Source: JACDAN01 sp046714355 | GTDB lineage: Bacteria; Actinomycetota; Thermoleophilia; Gaiellales; Gaiellaceae | Assembly (NCBI GenBank): GCA_046714355.1 | Contig: JBKKAR010000055.1 | Location: forward strand, 1 to 38,355 | Reading direction: 5' to 3' | DNA: 38,355 nt | In this document: one piece after another, positions 1 through 8,232 of the stretch | Layout of the letters: each line of letters begins with the position of its first letter | How positions within the stretch are numbered: the stretch's first letter is position 1 | The notes under the pieces: generated by a model | What the model was told of the DNA's origin: nothing | The model's input: the letters and a program-made list of their open reading frames with translations, nothing else | Database searches by the model: none | Program-made: the position numbers and the translations under genes

Positions 1-2
1 CG

Positions 3-878
3 CTCGTCGAGCTCGGAGTCCCGGCGAGCGTCGTCGAGTCTCCGATCTCCGAGCTCAAGTTGCGTGCCCTCGGTGTCTCCCGGGAGGAGATGCTCAAGCG
101 GATCCGAGCAGCCGTCTCGTACGCCGCAGAGAACGGCATCCTCGTGGCGTACTTCGGCGTCGACTCGACCCGTGCGGAACCGGACTTCTACGACGCCGCC
201 TACGCAGCCGCAGTCGAGGCCGGCGCAGCGGAGGTCGTCGTGGTGGACACGATCGGCGTCGCGGGCCCAGAGGCGGTCGCTGACCTCGTCGGCCGGACGC
301 GCGAGCTGCTCGGGCCGGACATCCCGATCCATTTCCATGGGCACAACGACTTCGGACTCGCGACCGCGAACGCCGTCGCCGCAGTGAAGGCCGGCGCCCG
401 CTGGATCCACGGCACGGTCAACGGGATGGGGGAGAGGGCCGGAAACGCCAACCTCGGCGAGGTGGCGCTCACGCTTCGCGCGGTCTACGGCGTCGAGACG
501 GCGCTCGACCTGACGAAAGCCCGCGGCCTCGCGGATCGCGTGCAGGAGCTCTCCGGCTACGAGCTCGAGCCCTGGAAGCCGCTCACCGGCGAGAACCTCT
601 TCCGCCGTGAGAGCGGCGCAGTCGCGAGCCAGTTCCACGAGCCGGAGGCGATCGAGCCGTACTCGTCGGAGCTCGTCTCGGCCGACCGCGGGATCGTCCT
701 CGGCAAGAAAAGCGGCCTGGACTCGATTCGCATCAAGGCGGAGGAGCTCGGTCTCGGCGTTCCCGAGGAAGCGCGGGCCGGGCTGCTCGAGGCGGTGAAG
801 AAGCTCGGAACGGACAAGCGAGGGCTGGTCACGGACGAAGAGTTCCGCCGGCTCGTCACGGAAGGAGAAACACCATGA
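3..878 (+). CDS. Isopropylmalate/homocitrate-synthase-type HMGL-like enzyme (5' truncated)
   Basis: The reading frame is open from the window edge, so the N-terminus is missing; 291 residues are visible. The metal-binding HFHGHND segment and the NGMGERAGN segment are those of the DRE-TIM HMGL family, which joins or cleaves an acyl-CoA and a 2-oxo acid. The later part (PLTGENLFRRESG, then VLGKKSG) matches the linker of homocitrate and isopropylmalate synthases rather than HMG-CoA lyase, but the usual HESGIH is changed to RESGAV. About 70 residues after it could be a short accessory region; no full LeuA regulatory domain is visible. It heads a co-directional operon of oxidoreductases and a LIV-type importer, so a catabolic or specialised C-C bond role is likelier than leucine synthesis (inference). 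The stop overlaps the next start (ATGA). Substrate unknown. Confidence 0.85.
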   Translation, partial: LVELGVPASVVESPISELKLRALGVSREEMLKRIRAAVSYAAENGILVAYFGVDSTRAEPDFYDAAYAAAVEAGAAEVVVVDTIGVAGPEAVADLVGRTRELLGPDIPIHFHGHNDFGLATANAVAAVKAGARWIHGTVNGMGERAGNANLGEVALTLRAVYGVETALDLTKARGLADRVQELSGYELEPWKPLTGENLFRRESGAVASQFHEPEAIEPYSSELVSADRGIVLGKKSGLDSIRIKAEELGLGVPEEARAGLLEAVKKLGTDKRGLVTDEEFRRLVTEGETP

Positions 879-1270
879 GCCACCACCGCGAGCTCGTGAA
901 TCCGCCGGATTTGCACCCGGCGCCCGGCTTCAGCCACGTCGCGATCGCGCACGGCCAGAAGGTCGTCCACTTCGCGGGCCAGCTCGGGATCGGCATGGAC
1001 TTCTCGCTCGTCGCCGACGACCTCCACGGTCAAACGGCGGCCGCGATGCGCAACCTGAAGACGGCGATGGACGCGGTCGGCGTCGGCTGGGACGACATCG
1101 TTCGCAGGACGATCTACACGACGCAGCCGACCGAGTACGAGACGATCACTCGCGCGATCGACGAGGTCACGGGCGGCGCCGAGCATCCGGCGCAGACGAT
1201 CGTCGGGATCACGGGGCTCGCCGTCCCCGGCTGCCTAATCGAGATCGAGTGCACGGCGGTCGTTTCCTGA
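875..1270 (+). CDS. RidA/YjgF/UK114 family protein
   Basis: This 131-residue protein has normal family length and ends in the typical LIEIECTAV strand. Canonical RidA trimers hydrolyse enamine/imine intermediates released by PLP or flavin enzymes, and an invariant Arg (Arg105 in E. coli) binds the substrate carboxylate. At the equivalent site the sequence reads HPAQTIVG where RidA reads PARS, so Arg is replaced by Gln; it therefore probably belongs to a non-RidA Rid subgroup with another substrate. The ATG overlaps the upstream stop by 4 bases and is preceded by GAAGGAG. The following gene encodes an FAD oxidoreductase, so a role in processing an unstable oxidation product is plausible (inference). 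Confidence 0.85.
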   Translation: MSHHRELVNPPDLHPAPGFSHVAIAHGQKVVHFAGQLGIGMDFSLVADDLHGQTAAAMRNLKTAMDAVGVGWDDIVRRTIYTTQPTEYETITRAIDEVTGGAEHPAQTIVGITGLAVPGCLIEIECTAVVS

Positions 1271-2859
1271 GCGACCGGGCCGTCGACGCGGTCATCGTCG
1301 GCAGCGGGATCAACGGTCTCGCCTGCGCCGCGCTGCTCTCGAGAAACGGGTGGCGCATCTGCGTCCTCGAGCGGAACGACTGGTTCGGAGGCGCGATCAG
1401 GACGGAGGAGATCACCGTGCCGGGCTGCCGGCACGACGTCTTCAGCGCCTGGCACCCGCTCTGGGTGGGAGGCCCGGCGCATGCGGAGCTCGGGGAGGCT
1501 CTCGCGGCCCACGGGCTCGAATACCTGAACACGGAGCTCCCGACCGGGACGCTCTATCCGGACGGCGAGAGCGCCTTCCTCCTGCGTAGCGCGGACGAGA
1601 ACGCGACCGAGCTCGATCGCCACCATCCTGGCGACGGCGACGCCTGGCGGGCGATGCTCGGGGAGTTTTTTCCGAACGCCGACCTCGCATTCGGGATCCT
1701 CGGCACGGAGCTCTGGTCACGCCAGGGCGCCGGCCTGGGCCTGAAGGCGGTCCGCCGGCTCGGCAGGAAGGGCGCGGCCGAGTTCGCCGGCCGGCTGCTC
1801 ATCTCAGCCCGCGACTGGCTGGAGACCGCGTTCGTCTCTGAACGGGCTCACGGTCTGCTCGCGCCTTGGGTGCTGCACACCGGACTCGGCCCGGATGCGG
1901 CCGCCTCCGGCTACATGGCCCAGGTGATCGCCGTGGCCGTCCAGGAAGGAGGGATGCCGATTCCGCGCGGCGGGGGCCAGAAACTCGCGGATGCCCTGGT
2001 TGCGCAGATCCGAGCGAACGACGGGGTCTGCGAGACCGGCGTCCACGTCGAGCGCGTCTTCACCGGCGGCGTGCGCACGTCGGACGGGGCGACGATCACC
2101 GCATCGGAGGCGGTGATCTGCAACGTGACGCCGACGCAGCTCTACGGCGAACTGCTCGAGGGCTTCGAGGACAAGGCCAAGGGCTTCCGCTACGGGCGGT
2201 CCGAGATGCAGATCCACTACGCGCTCTCCGAGCCGCCGCGCTGGGAGGGCGACGATCGGCTCGGAAGGACGGCGATCGTGCATCTGACGCCTGGCCTCGA
2301 CGGCGTGTCGCGCGCGGTCAACGAGGCGGAGCGGGGGCTGCTTCCCGCCGAGGCGACGGTCGTCGTCGGACAGCCACTGACGATGGACGAGTCGCGGGCG
2401 CCGGAGGGCAACGGGCTGCTCTGGATCCAGCTCCAGGAGCTCCCGTGGCGGATCAAGGGGGACGCAGCGGGTGAGATCGACGTGGGCAGCGGCGAATGGA
2501 CCGAGGATCTCCGGGAGCGCTACGCCGACCGGATCCAGGCCCGCCTTGCGCGGCACATCCCGAACCTCGAGTCCGCGATCCTCGGCCGCACGGCGCTCTC
2601 TCCGGCGGACCTCCAGGCGGCGAACATCAACCTGCGCCACGGCGACCCTTACGGCGGCTCGCTCGCGCTCGACCAGAACTTCCTCTGGCGGCCGCTGCCG
2701 TCGCAGCCGGGCCATCGCACGCCGGTGCCCGGTGTCTGGCACATCGGGGCGAGCACCCATCCCGGCCCTGGCCTGGGCGGTAGCTCCGGGACCCTCGTCG
2801 CGCGGCAACTGCTCGAGCCCTCGCTCATCTCACGTGCCCGCCGACTCGTCCGCCGATGA
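1249..2859 (+). CDS. Phytoene-desaturase-like FAD-dependent oxidoreductase
   Basis: 536 residues. The N-terminal dinucleotide-binding fold starts with GSGINGLACAALLSRNG followed by an acidic residue in VLERND and GGAIRTEE. The C-terminus (HIGASTHPGPGLGGSSG) is the second FAD-contact motif of the COG1233 phytoene desaturase/amine oxidase superfamily. Such enzymes oxidise C-C or C-N bonds of small molecules or isoprenoids using FAD. The GTG at 1249 is the only reasonable start, because there is no other canonical start before the FAD motif; this gives a 22-base overlap with the RidA gene. No carotenoid genes are adjacent, and the gene sits between RidA and sugar-isomerase-like genes, so oxidation of a small catabolic substrate is likelier than carotenoid synthesis. 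Substrate not determined. Confidence 0.85.
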   Translation: MHGGRFLSDRAVDAVIVGSGINGLACAALLSRNGWRICVLERNDWFGGAIRTEEITVPGCRHDVFSAWHPLWVGGPAHAELGEALAAHGLEYLNTELPTGTLYPDGESAFLLRSADENATELDRHHPGDGDAWRAMLGEFFPNADLAFGILGTELWSRQGAGLGLKAVRRLGRKGAAEFAGRLLISARDWLETAFVSERAHGLLAPWVLHTGLGPDAAASGYMAQVIAVAVQEGGMPIPRGGGQKLADALVAQIRANDGVCETGVHVERVFTGGVRTSDGATITASEAVICNVTPTQLYGELLEGFEDKAKGFRYGRSEMQIHYALSEPPRWEGDDRLGRTAIVHLTPGLDGVSRAVNEAERGLLPAEATVVVGQPLTMDESRAPEGNGLLWIQLQELPWRIKGDAAGEIDVGSGEWTEDLRERYADRIQARLARHIPNLESAILGRTALSPADLQAANINLRHGDPYGGSLALDQNFLWRPLPSQPGHRTPVPGVWHIGASTHPGPGLGGSSGTLVARQLLEPSLISRARRLVRR

Positions 2860-3647
2860 CGCCGCGCCTCTCGATCTCCCAGATCACGACCGTAGGCCAG
2901 TCGTTCGCCGACGACCTCGACGCCTATCGCGCAGCCGGCGCTCAGGGGATCGGCATCTGGGAGATGAAGCTCGGAGACGACTCGCTCGAGCGTTTTCGGG
3001 CCGGCGGTCTCGAGGCGGCCGCGGCGGTGCCGGCGGTCCCGTCGATCCTTCCGCTGCCGCTCATGGAGGGCCCAACAGACCCGGAGTTACGCGTCGAGGC
3101 GATCTGCGCCGGAATACGCCGGCTCGCCTCGTTCGAGCCCGAGTGCGTGCTGTTCCTGACCGGCCCGGGCGACGACCGGGAGACTGTGCTCGAGGGGATC
3201 CGGACGATCGCCGCCGAAGGGGCCCGCACCGGTGTGCAGGTCGCGATCGAGCCCATTCAGCGCGAGTTCGCCCACCTCTGGTCGATCCCGACCTCGCTCG
3301 ACGAGGCCGTGGGGCTGCTGGACGAGGCCGGCTGCCCGGAGGTCGGGTTGATGTACGACGTCTGGCACCTCTGGAACCGGCCGCTCGACGAGATCGAGCG
3401 TCATCGCGACCGCATCGCGGGTGTCCACCTCGCGGACTGGCGCGAGCCGACGAGGAACACGAACGACCGTGTCCTGCCCGGGGACGGCGTTATCGCGTAC
3501 GGGCCCATCGTCGAGGCGCTCCGGTGGGAGGGGCTCTACGACCTCGAGATCTTCTCCGACCCGGAGCTGCCCGACTCGCTGTGGAACGAGGATCCGCGCG
3601 AGCTCGCCCGCCGAGGAGTGGAGGCGCTATCCAGCGTGTCTGCGTAG
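2856..3647 (+). CDS. Sugar phosphate isomerase/epimerase family TIM-barrel protein
   Basis: 263 residues, the usual length of the xylose-isomerase-like (AP_endonuc_2) family. Likely divalent-metal ligands are visible in order: Glu in VAIEPIQ, Asp and His in MYDVWH, His in GVHLADWR and Glu in DLEIFSD. Members isomerise or epimerise hydroxy-keto compounds (hydroxypyruvate isomerase, IolE, tagatose epimerase); the reaction here cannot be named from sequence. The ATG overlaps the previous stop as ATGA, so translation is coupled to the FAD enzyme. The downstream dehydrogenase overlaps its 3' end. The neighbours suggest it rearranges a keto or hydroxy intermediate of the same pathway (inference). 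Confidence 0.85.
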   Translation: MTPRLSISQITTVGQSFADDLDAYRAAGAQGIGIWEMKLGDDSLERFRAGGLEAAAAVPAVPSILPLPLMEGPTDPELRVEAICAGIRRLASFEPECVLFLTGPGDDRETVLEGIRTIAAEGARTGVQVAIEPIQREFAHLWSIPTSLDEAVGLLDEAGCPEVGLMYDVWHLWNRPLDEIERHRDRIAGVHLADWREPTRNTNDRVLPGDGVIAYGPIVEALRWEGLYDLEIFSDPELPDSLWNEDPRELARRGVEALSSVSA

Positions 3648-4552
3648 TCGGCGGAGGCGTGATCGGGAGCCTGTACGCCGCGCACCTCGCGCGCGTGGCG
3701 GATGTGTCCGTGCTCTGCCGCCGCGAGGAACACGCCACGGCGCTGAACGCCGAGGGTCTCCGGGTCTCGGGACGCCACGACTTCACCGCGGAGGTCCAGG
3801 CGGCCACCGACCCCAGCGAGCTTCCCGAGGCCGATCTCGCCATCGTCGCGACCAAGACGACCGAGCTCGACGTCGCCGTCTCGCGCCTGGCCGGCCACTG
3901 GCCGGGCGCTGCCGTCATGACCGTCCAGAACGGGCTCGGCGCGGAGGAGGTCGCCGCCCGGCACGGGAGTTGGCCGCTGGTCTCGGCCGTGACGTTCATG
4001 AGCGGCACGCGGCACGCCGACACCCACGTCGAGTACATCCTCGACACCGAGACCTGGCTCGGGCCGTATGGAGAAACCCCGTTCAGCCTCGTCCAGGAGA
4101 TCGCGGCGCTGCTCGTCGAGGCCGAGCTGAAGGCGAAGGCCTTCGAGGACCTGCGTCCCGCCCAGTGGTCGAAGCTGATCTTCAACTCGACGGTCAACTC
4201 CGTCGCCGCGTTGACCGGCCTCCCGCATGACCCGCACTTCGCCGAGCGAGAACGAGTCGATCAGCTGGGCCACCTCGTGCACGACCTCATGCTCGAGGGC
4301 AAGCGCGTGGCCGAAGCGGCCGGCGTGGAGCTTCACGAGGACCCCTGGGAGATGAACGTTCTCGCCACCCAGCGAGGCAGCCGGCACTACCCGTCGATGC
4401 TCGAGGATGTCGAGGCGCGAAGGCGGACGGAGATCGACCAGATCACCGGTGCCCTCGTCCGGGAGGCCGGCCGGCTGGGGGTCGACGTCCCGCTCCAGAC
4501 CGCCATGTATCGGCTCGTCAAAGCGCGGGAGGCCTCGTGGACATCCGATTGA
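3629..4552 (+). CDS. Ketopantoate reductase (ApbA/PanE) family dehydrogenase, copy 1, with unusual start
   Basis: About 307 residues. The NAD(P)-binding GGGVIGSLYAAHLA opens the protein. The family landmarks follow: the Asn in VQNGLG, the Lys in QWSKLIFNSTVN and the acidic C-terminal motif MLEDVEARRRTEID. The family reduces 2-oxo acids such as ketopantoate to hydroxy acids with NADPH. The start is a problem. The Rossmann motif begins at about 3635, but the only canonical in-frame starts nearby are GTG 3581 (67-base overlap, poor ribosome site) and GTG 3659, which lies inside the motif. An ATC at 3629 lies four bases after GGAGG and would give MQRVCVVGG, like copy 2 at 9224. I report 3629; GTG 3581 is the alternative. 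It resembles the paralogue at the far side of the ABC genes. Confidence 0.8.
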   Translation: MQRVCVVGGGVIGSLYAAHLARVADVSVLCRREEHATALNAEGLRVSGRHDFTAEVQAATDPSELPEADLAIVATKTTELDVAVSRLAGHWPGAAVMTVQNGLGAEEVAARHGSWPLVSAVTFMSGTRHADTHVEYILDTETWLGPYGETPFSLVQEIAALLVEAELKAKAFEDLRPAQWSKLIFNSTVNSVAALTGLPHDPHFAERERVDQLGHLVHDLMLEGKRVAEAAGVELHEDPWEMNVLATQRGSRHYPSMLEDVEARRRTEIDQITGALVREAGRLGVDVPLQTAMYRLVKAREASWTSD

Positions 4553-4577
4553 CCGCGGCTCCCCGTAGGTTCAATAT
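4549..4577 (+). promoter_or_regulatory. Possible sigma-70-type promoter before the ABC transporter genes
   Basis: TTGACC (4549-4554) and CAATAT (4572-4577) are 17 bases apart. They lie at and just after the end of the upstream dehydrogenase gene, in the only long gap (73 bases) of the operon. The -10 match is weak (3 of 6), so this is a candidate only. A promoter here would let the binding protein be made in excess over the enzymes, as is common for ABC systems. Confidence 0.3.
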
Positions 4578-4625
4578 CTACCTCGATCTTTCGAAACCGG
4601 TCCTTACCTGACGCGGGAGGAATGA

Positions 4626-5822
4626 ATGCGCAAGGAACGTGCGAGAAGGTGGGGGGCGGCTGCGGCTCTCCTGGCGACGGCTGTGGCGCTCGCAGCGCTC
4701 GCAGGAGCGAGCAGCAACACGTCGGCGGCGACGAGGCCCGCGATCGTGATCGGCTGGGCGTTCGACAGCAAGGGGAACATGGCGCCGTTCGACGGGCCGG
4801 CTCTCGCCGCTGCTCGCATCCACATCAAGCAGATCAACTCGAAGGGCGGCGTCAACGGGCGCCCGCTGCGGATCGACACCTGTGACACGAACAACAACAA
4901 CCCCGCTCGGGCGAAGACCTGCGCGAGGAATCTCCTCGCCAAGGGCGCACATGTCGTCTTCGTCACCTGCGACGTCGACTTCGCCACGCCTGTGGTCCAG
5001 GAGGCGATCAACCGCGGCAAGCTGGCGGTCGCCCCGTGCATCGGGACGGATCAGATGGGCCCGAAGCGTTTCGGCCGGGCGAAGGGCCGGCTGGCGTTCA
5101 GCTTCGGCAACGTCGCGCAGGACGAGGGCTCCGCAATGGCCGAGTACGCGATCAGGCGCGGCTGGCGCACGGCCGGCCTGGGGACGAACACGCTGCTCGT
5201 GTACTTCAAGAACGTCGTCACGGCGTTCGAGAAGCGCTACACGCAGCTCGGCGGCCGGATCGTCGGCCGTGAGAGCTACGCGACGGGCGCGAACAACGTC
5301 CAGACCGCGGTGAACCGGCTCAACCAGCGCCGCGCAGCCGTCTATGTGACCTCGACGGCCTTCGGCGAGCTTCCGGCCTTCGCGTCGGGCTTCCGCTCGC
5401 TCGGTAACCAGACGCCGGTGCTCAACTCGTGGGCCGGCGACGGCACGTACTGGGTGACGCAGAACCCCAAGATCACGAACTACTACGCCGTGACCTACGC
5501 GTCGGTGTTCGGAGACGACCCGAGCCCGGCCGTTCGTCGGCTCGCGGTTCAAGTCAAGGCGGCGACCGGCGGCTTCGTGGCCGGCCCGGCGGCGATCGAC
5601 GGCGTGGTCATCGCGATCAAGCGGGCGGGCGGCTCGACCAGCGGCGCCGCGCTCGCGACGCAGATGGAGAAGTTCAAGAAGGTGCCGACGATCTCCGGCA
5701 AGGTGAGCTTCTCGCGCTCGCTCCACACCGTGTTCGGGCGGCAGTACCGGGTCATCCAGGTCCACAACAACAAAGGCAAGCGTGTCGGGCTGGTGACCGC
5801 GAAGGTCGTCCCGAAGCTCTAG
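4626..5822 (+). CDS. Branched-chain-amino-acid-type ABC transporter substrate-binding protein
   Basis: 398 residues with an N-terminal signal sequence (RKERARR, then an Ala/Leu-rich core to about residue 35) and a periplasmic-binding type-1 fold of the LivJ/Peripla_BP_6 family. VIGWAFDSKG, INSKGGVNGRPL and the later VGRESYATGANNVQTAV are typical of the two lobes. It binds the substrate outside the cell and passes it to the permeases encoded downstream. There is no lipobox Cys: the expected LAGC position reads LAGA, so the protein seems to be released rather than lipid-anchored. ATG 4626 is preferred over the out-of-frame ATG at 4622, with GGGAGG five bases upstream. The LIV family also takes amides, aromatic acids and urea, so the ligand is not fixed. 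Confidence 0.9.
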   Translation: MRKERARRWGAAAALLATAVALAALAGASSNTSAATRPAIVIGWAFDSKGNMAPFDGPALAAARIHIKQINSKGGVNGRPLRIDTCDTNNNNPARAKTCARNLLAKGAHVVFVTCDVDFATPVVQEAINRGKLAVAPCIGTDQMGPKRFGRAKGRLAFSFGNVAQDEGSAMAEYAIRRGWRTAGLGTNTLLVYFKNVVTAFEKRYTQLGGRIVGRESYATGANNVQTAVNRLNQRRAAVYVTSTAFGELPAFASGFRSLGNQTPVLNSWAGDGTYWVTQNPKITNYYAVTYASVFGDDPSPAVRRLAVQVKAATGGFVAGPAAIDGVVIAIKRAGGSTSGAALATQMEKFKKVPTISGKVSFSRSLHTVFGRQYRVIQVHNNKGKRVGLVTAKVVPKL

Positions 5823-5829
5823 GGCGGCG

Positions 5830-6612
5830 TTGGGCAGGGAAGCCCCCGCCACTACGGCGGACAGGAGGCCCGGGGACATTCTCCGGGCCTCCTCCGTCTC
5901 GCGATCCTTCGAGGGCGTTCGCGCGCTCCAGGACGTGACGCTCGAGCTTCACCGCCACGAGGTCGTCGGGCTGATCGGCCCGAACGGCGCAGGGAAGTCG
6001 ACCCTCGTGAACGTCCTGACCGGTTTCGACGTCCCGACGTCGGGGACGGTCGAGCTCGCCGGCCGGCGGATCACGCGCTGGAGCGCCCACCGCCGAGCGC
6101 GGGCCGGGTTGGTCCGGACGTTCCAGCACAGCCGCTCCTTCCGAGGGCTCTCGGTTCGCGAGAACGTCGAGGTCGCGGCGCTCGGCGCCGGCGCCGGCGC
6201 CAGAAAGGCTCGCCGCCGCGGAGAGGAGCTCCTCCGGCTGCTCGGCCTCGAGGCGCTGCAGGACGTCCCGGCGGCAGCGTTGGCGCACGGGGACGAGCGG
6301 CGTCTGGGAGTCGCGCGGGCGCTCGCGACCGAGCCTCGATTCGTGCTGATGGACGAGCCTGCGGCCGGGCTCCCCGAGGCCGAGGTGCCGGACTTCGCGT
6401 CAGTCGTCCGCTCGGTTCGCGACCAGCACGACGCCGGCGTCCTCCTGATCGACCACAACATGGCGCTCGTGATGACCGTCTGCGACCGGATCCAGGTCCT
6501 CGACCAGGGACGGACCCTCGCGGAGGGAAGCCCGGCCGAGATCCGCGGCAACCTCGACGTCACCGCCGCCTACCTGGGCGACACCGCCGTCGTCGAGGAC
6601 GGGGATGGCTGA
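5830..6612 (+). CDS. livG: LIV-type ABC transporter ATP-binding protein (LivG-like)
   Basis: 260 residues. Walker A GPNGAGKST, the LivG-type signature LAHGDERRLGVARAL in place of LSGGQ, Walker B FVLMDEP and the switch His in LLIDHNMALV are all present. It powers import through the LivH/LivM-like permeases as a partner of the next gene. The TTG at 5830, 8 bases after the binding-protein stop, is the first start in frame; the first 15 residues are unlike the family, so the true start could lie slightly downstream. The 3' end overlaps the next start by 8 bases. Confidence 0.9.
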   Translation: MGREAPATTADRRPGDILRASSVSRSFEGVRALQDVTLELHRHEVVGLIGPNGAGKSTLVNVLTGFDVPTSGTVELAGRRITRWSAHRRARAGLVRTFQHSRSFRGLSVRENVEVAALGAGAGARKARRRGEELLRLLGLEALQDVPAAALAHGDERRLGVARALATEPRFVLMDEPAAGLPEAEVPDFASVVRSVRDQHDAGVLLIDHNMALVMTVCDRIQVLDQGRTLAEGSPAEIRGNLDVTAAYLGDTAVVEDGDG

Positions 6613-7318
6613 ACCGGCGCTGGCGGTCCGTGACCTCGAGGTCCGCTACGGCGCGGTCTCCGCGGTACGCGGCATCTCCTTCGAGGTCGGGAAGGCGGAG
6701 ATTGTCGGCCTGATCGGACCGAACGGCGCGGGGAAGTCCACGACCCTGCACGCGATCATGGGCCTCATTCCCGCGAGGCGCGGCTCGGTCAGCCTCGAGG
6801 GCTCACCGATCCTCGGTCGCTCACCCGAGACGATCGCGCACCGGGGCGTGGCTCTCGTCCCGGAAGGACGGCGGGTCTACGCGGACTTCACGGTCGAGGA
6901 GAACCTGCGGCTGGGACTGGCGGCTCGACGCGGTCGGCACGGCAAGAGCGCCCTGGACAGGGCCTACGAGCTCTTCCCGGTGCTGAGGGATTTCCGCCGC
7001 CGCCAGGCCGGGGTGCTCTCCGGCGGACAGCAGCAGCAGCTGGCCATCGCGCGCGCCCTCGTCGCGCAGCCGGACGTGCTCTTGCTGGACGAGCCCTCGC
7101 TCGGCCTGGCGCCGTCGCTGGTCGACGACGTCTTCGCCGTGCTGGCCGACATCCGCGAAAGAGGATTTGCGGTGCTGCTCGTGGAGCAGCGCGCGCAGCG
7201 CACGGTCGCGCTGGCCGACCGGACGCACGTCCTCTCGAACGGAGAGCTCCGCCTGACTCTCGGCCCGAACGACGCCGGCGACACAGAGAAGATGATCGCG
7301 GCCTACTTCGGCGGATGA
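6605..7318 (+). CDS. livF: LIV-type ABC transporter ATP-binding protein (LivF-like)
   Basis: 237 residues, the normal length for LivF. Walker A GPNGAGKST, signature LSGGQQQQLAIARAL and Walker B VLLLDEPSLGL are intact, followed by the switch region LLVEQRAQR, where the usual H-loop residue is replaced by Gln as in many LivF proteins. It pairs with the LivG-like ATPase. The start ATG lies inside the upstream gene (8-base overlap) and the stop overlaps the permease start as ATGA, indicating translational coupling. Confidence 0.92.
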   Translation: MAEPALAVRDLEVRYGAVSAVRGISFEVGKAEIVGLIGPNGAGKSTTLHAIMGLIPARRGSVSLEGSPILGRSPETIAHRGVALVPEGRRVYADFTVEENLRLGLAARRGRHGKSALDRAYELFPVLRDFRRRQAGVLSGGQQQQLAIARALVAQPDVLLLDEPSLGLAPSLVDDVFAVLADIRERGFAVLLVEQRAQRTVALADRTHVLSNGELRLTLGPNDAGDTEKMIAAYFGG

Positions 7319-8232
7319 CCCTGGCCATGCTCTTCGCAGCCCTCGACGCCCAGACACTCGCCGACGCGGTCGGGCTCGGCGCGATCTACGCCTTGATGGC
7401 GGTCGGCATCGGCCTCGTCTTCGGCGTGCTGCGCCTCGTGAACTTCGCCTACGGCCAGCTGATCATGGCCGGCGCGTACACACTCGCCTTCACGGCCCAC
7501 TGGCGCATCGCCTGGAGCATCGTCGCCTGCTTCGTCGTCGTGGTCGCCCTGTCGCTCGTGATGGACCTCGCGGTGTTCCGGCCTCTGCGCGGCGCCTCGC
7601 CGGCGGTCATGCTCGTCACGACCTTCGCGATCGCCTTCATGCTCCAGGCGATCGCGCTGCTCGTCGACATCCGGGACAACACGATCGGCGAGATCGCGAC
7701 CTCGATCGCGCCCCTCAACCAACCGACCACACTCGCGGGCGTCGACGTCCGCAAGATCACGATCGTGGCCGTCCTGGTGACGGCCGTCGTGCTCGGCCTG
7801 ATGGCGCTGCTCCTCCTGCGGACGACGGTGGGACTGCACATGCGCGCCGCCGCGGCCGACTTCCGCACCGCGCGGCTCCTCGGCGTCCGTGCCAACCTGG
7901 TGATCGCGTTCGCCGTCTTCCTCTCCGGCCTGCTGGCGGCCATCGTCGCCGTGATGCTGACCGTCCAGTTCCCGTTCGTCGGGCCGGACTTCGCGCTGCG
8001 AGACACGATCGTCGTGCTCGTCGGCGTGGTCGTCGGGGGAATCGACCGCCTTTGGACGGCCACGCTCGGCGGCTTCGCGATCGGGTTCGTGACCGGCGTC
8101 ATCAACGGCGCGCTCCCGACCGAGCAGACGGTCTTCCTCCCGTCGGCCGTCTTCGCGCTGGTGATCCTCGTGCTTCTCCTGCGGCCGGCGGGCCTGTTCG
8201 CCTGGGGCCGCACGGCTACGGAGCGCGTGTGA
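7315..8232 (+). CDS. livH: LIV-type ABC transporter permease (LivH-like)
   Basis: 305 residues, almost entirely hydrophobic, with about eight membrane segments. GAIYALMAVGIGLVFGVLRLVNFAYG is represented by its parts GAIYALMAVGIGL and VNFAYGQ, the N-terminal hallmark of the LivH permease family. VGVVVGGIDRLWTATLGG near the C-terminus holds the loop that contacts the ATPases. It forms half of the inner-membrane channel. The ATG overlaps the LivF stop and the TGA overlaps the next GTG. Confidence 0.92.
   Translation: MTLAMLFAALDAQTLADAVGLGAIYALMAVGIGLVFGVLRLVNFAYGQLIMAGAYTLAFTAHWRIAWSIVACFVVVVALSLVMDLAVFRPLRGASPAVMLVTTFAIAFMLQAIALLVDIRDNTIGEIATSIAPLNQPTTLAGVDVRKITIVAVLVTAVVLGLMALLLLRTTVGLHMRAAAADFRTARLLGVRANLVIAFAVFLSGLLAAIVAVMLTVQFPFVGPDFALRDTIVVLVGVVVGGIDRLWTATLGGFAIGFVTGVINGALPTEQTVFLPSAVFALVILVLLLRPAGLFAWGRTATERV

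Noticed and set aside
1249..2859. FAD oxidoreductase as a carotenoid gene controlled by the CarH-like regulator
   Set aside because: It is embedded in a catabolic operon 31 kb away and no phytoene synthase or cyclase is present.
4578..5879. 433-codon open frame on the - strand opposite the binding-protein gene
   Set aside because: Arg/Ala/Asp-rich sequence typical of the antisense of GC-rich genes; the + strand has a full LivJ-type protein with signal peptide.
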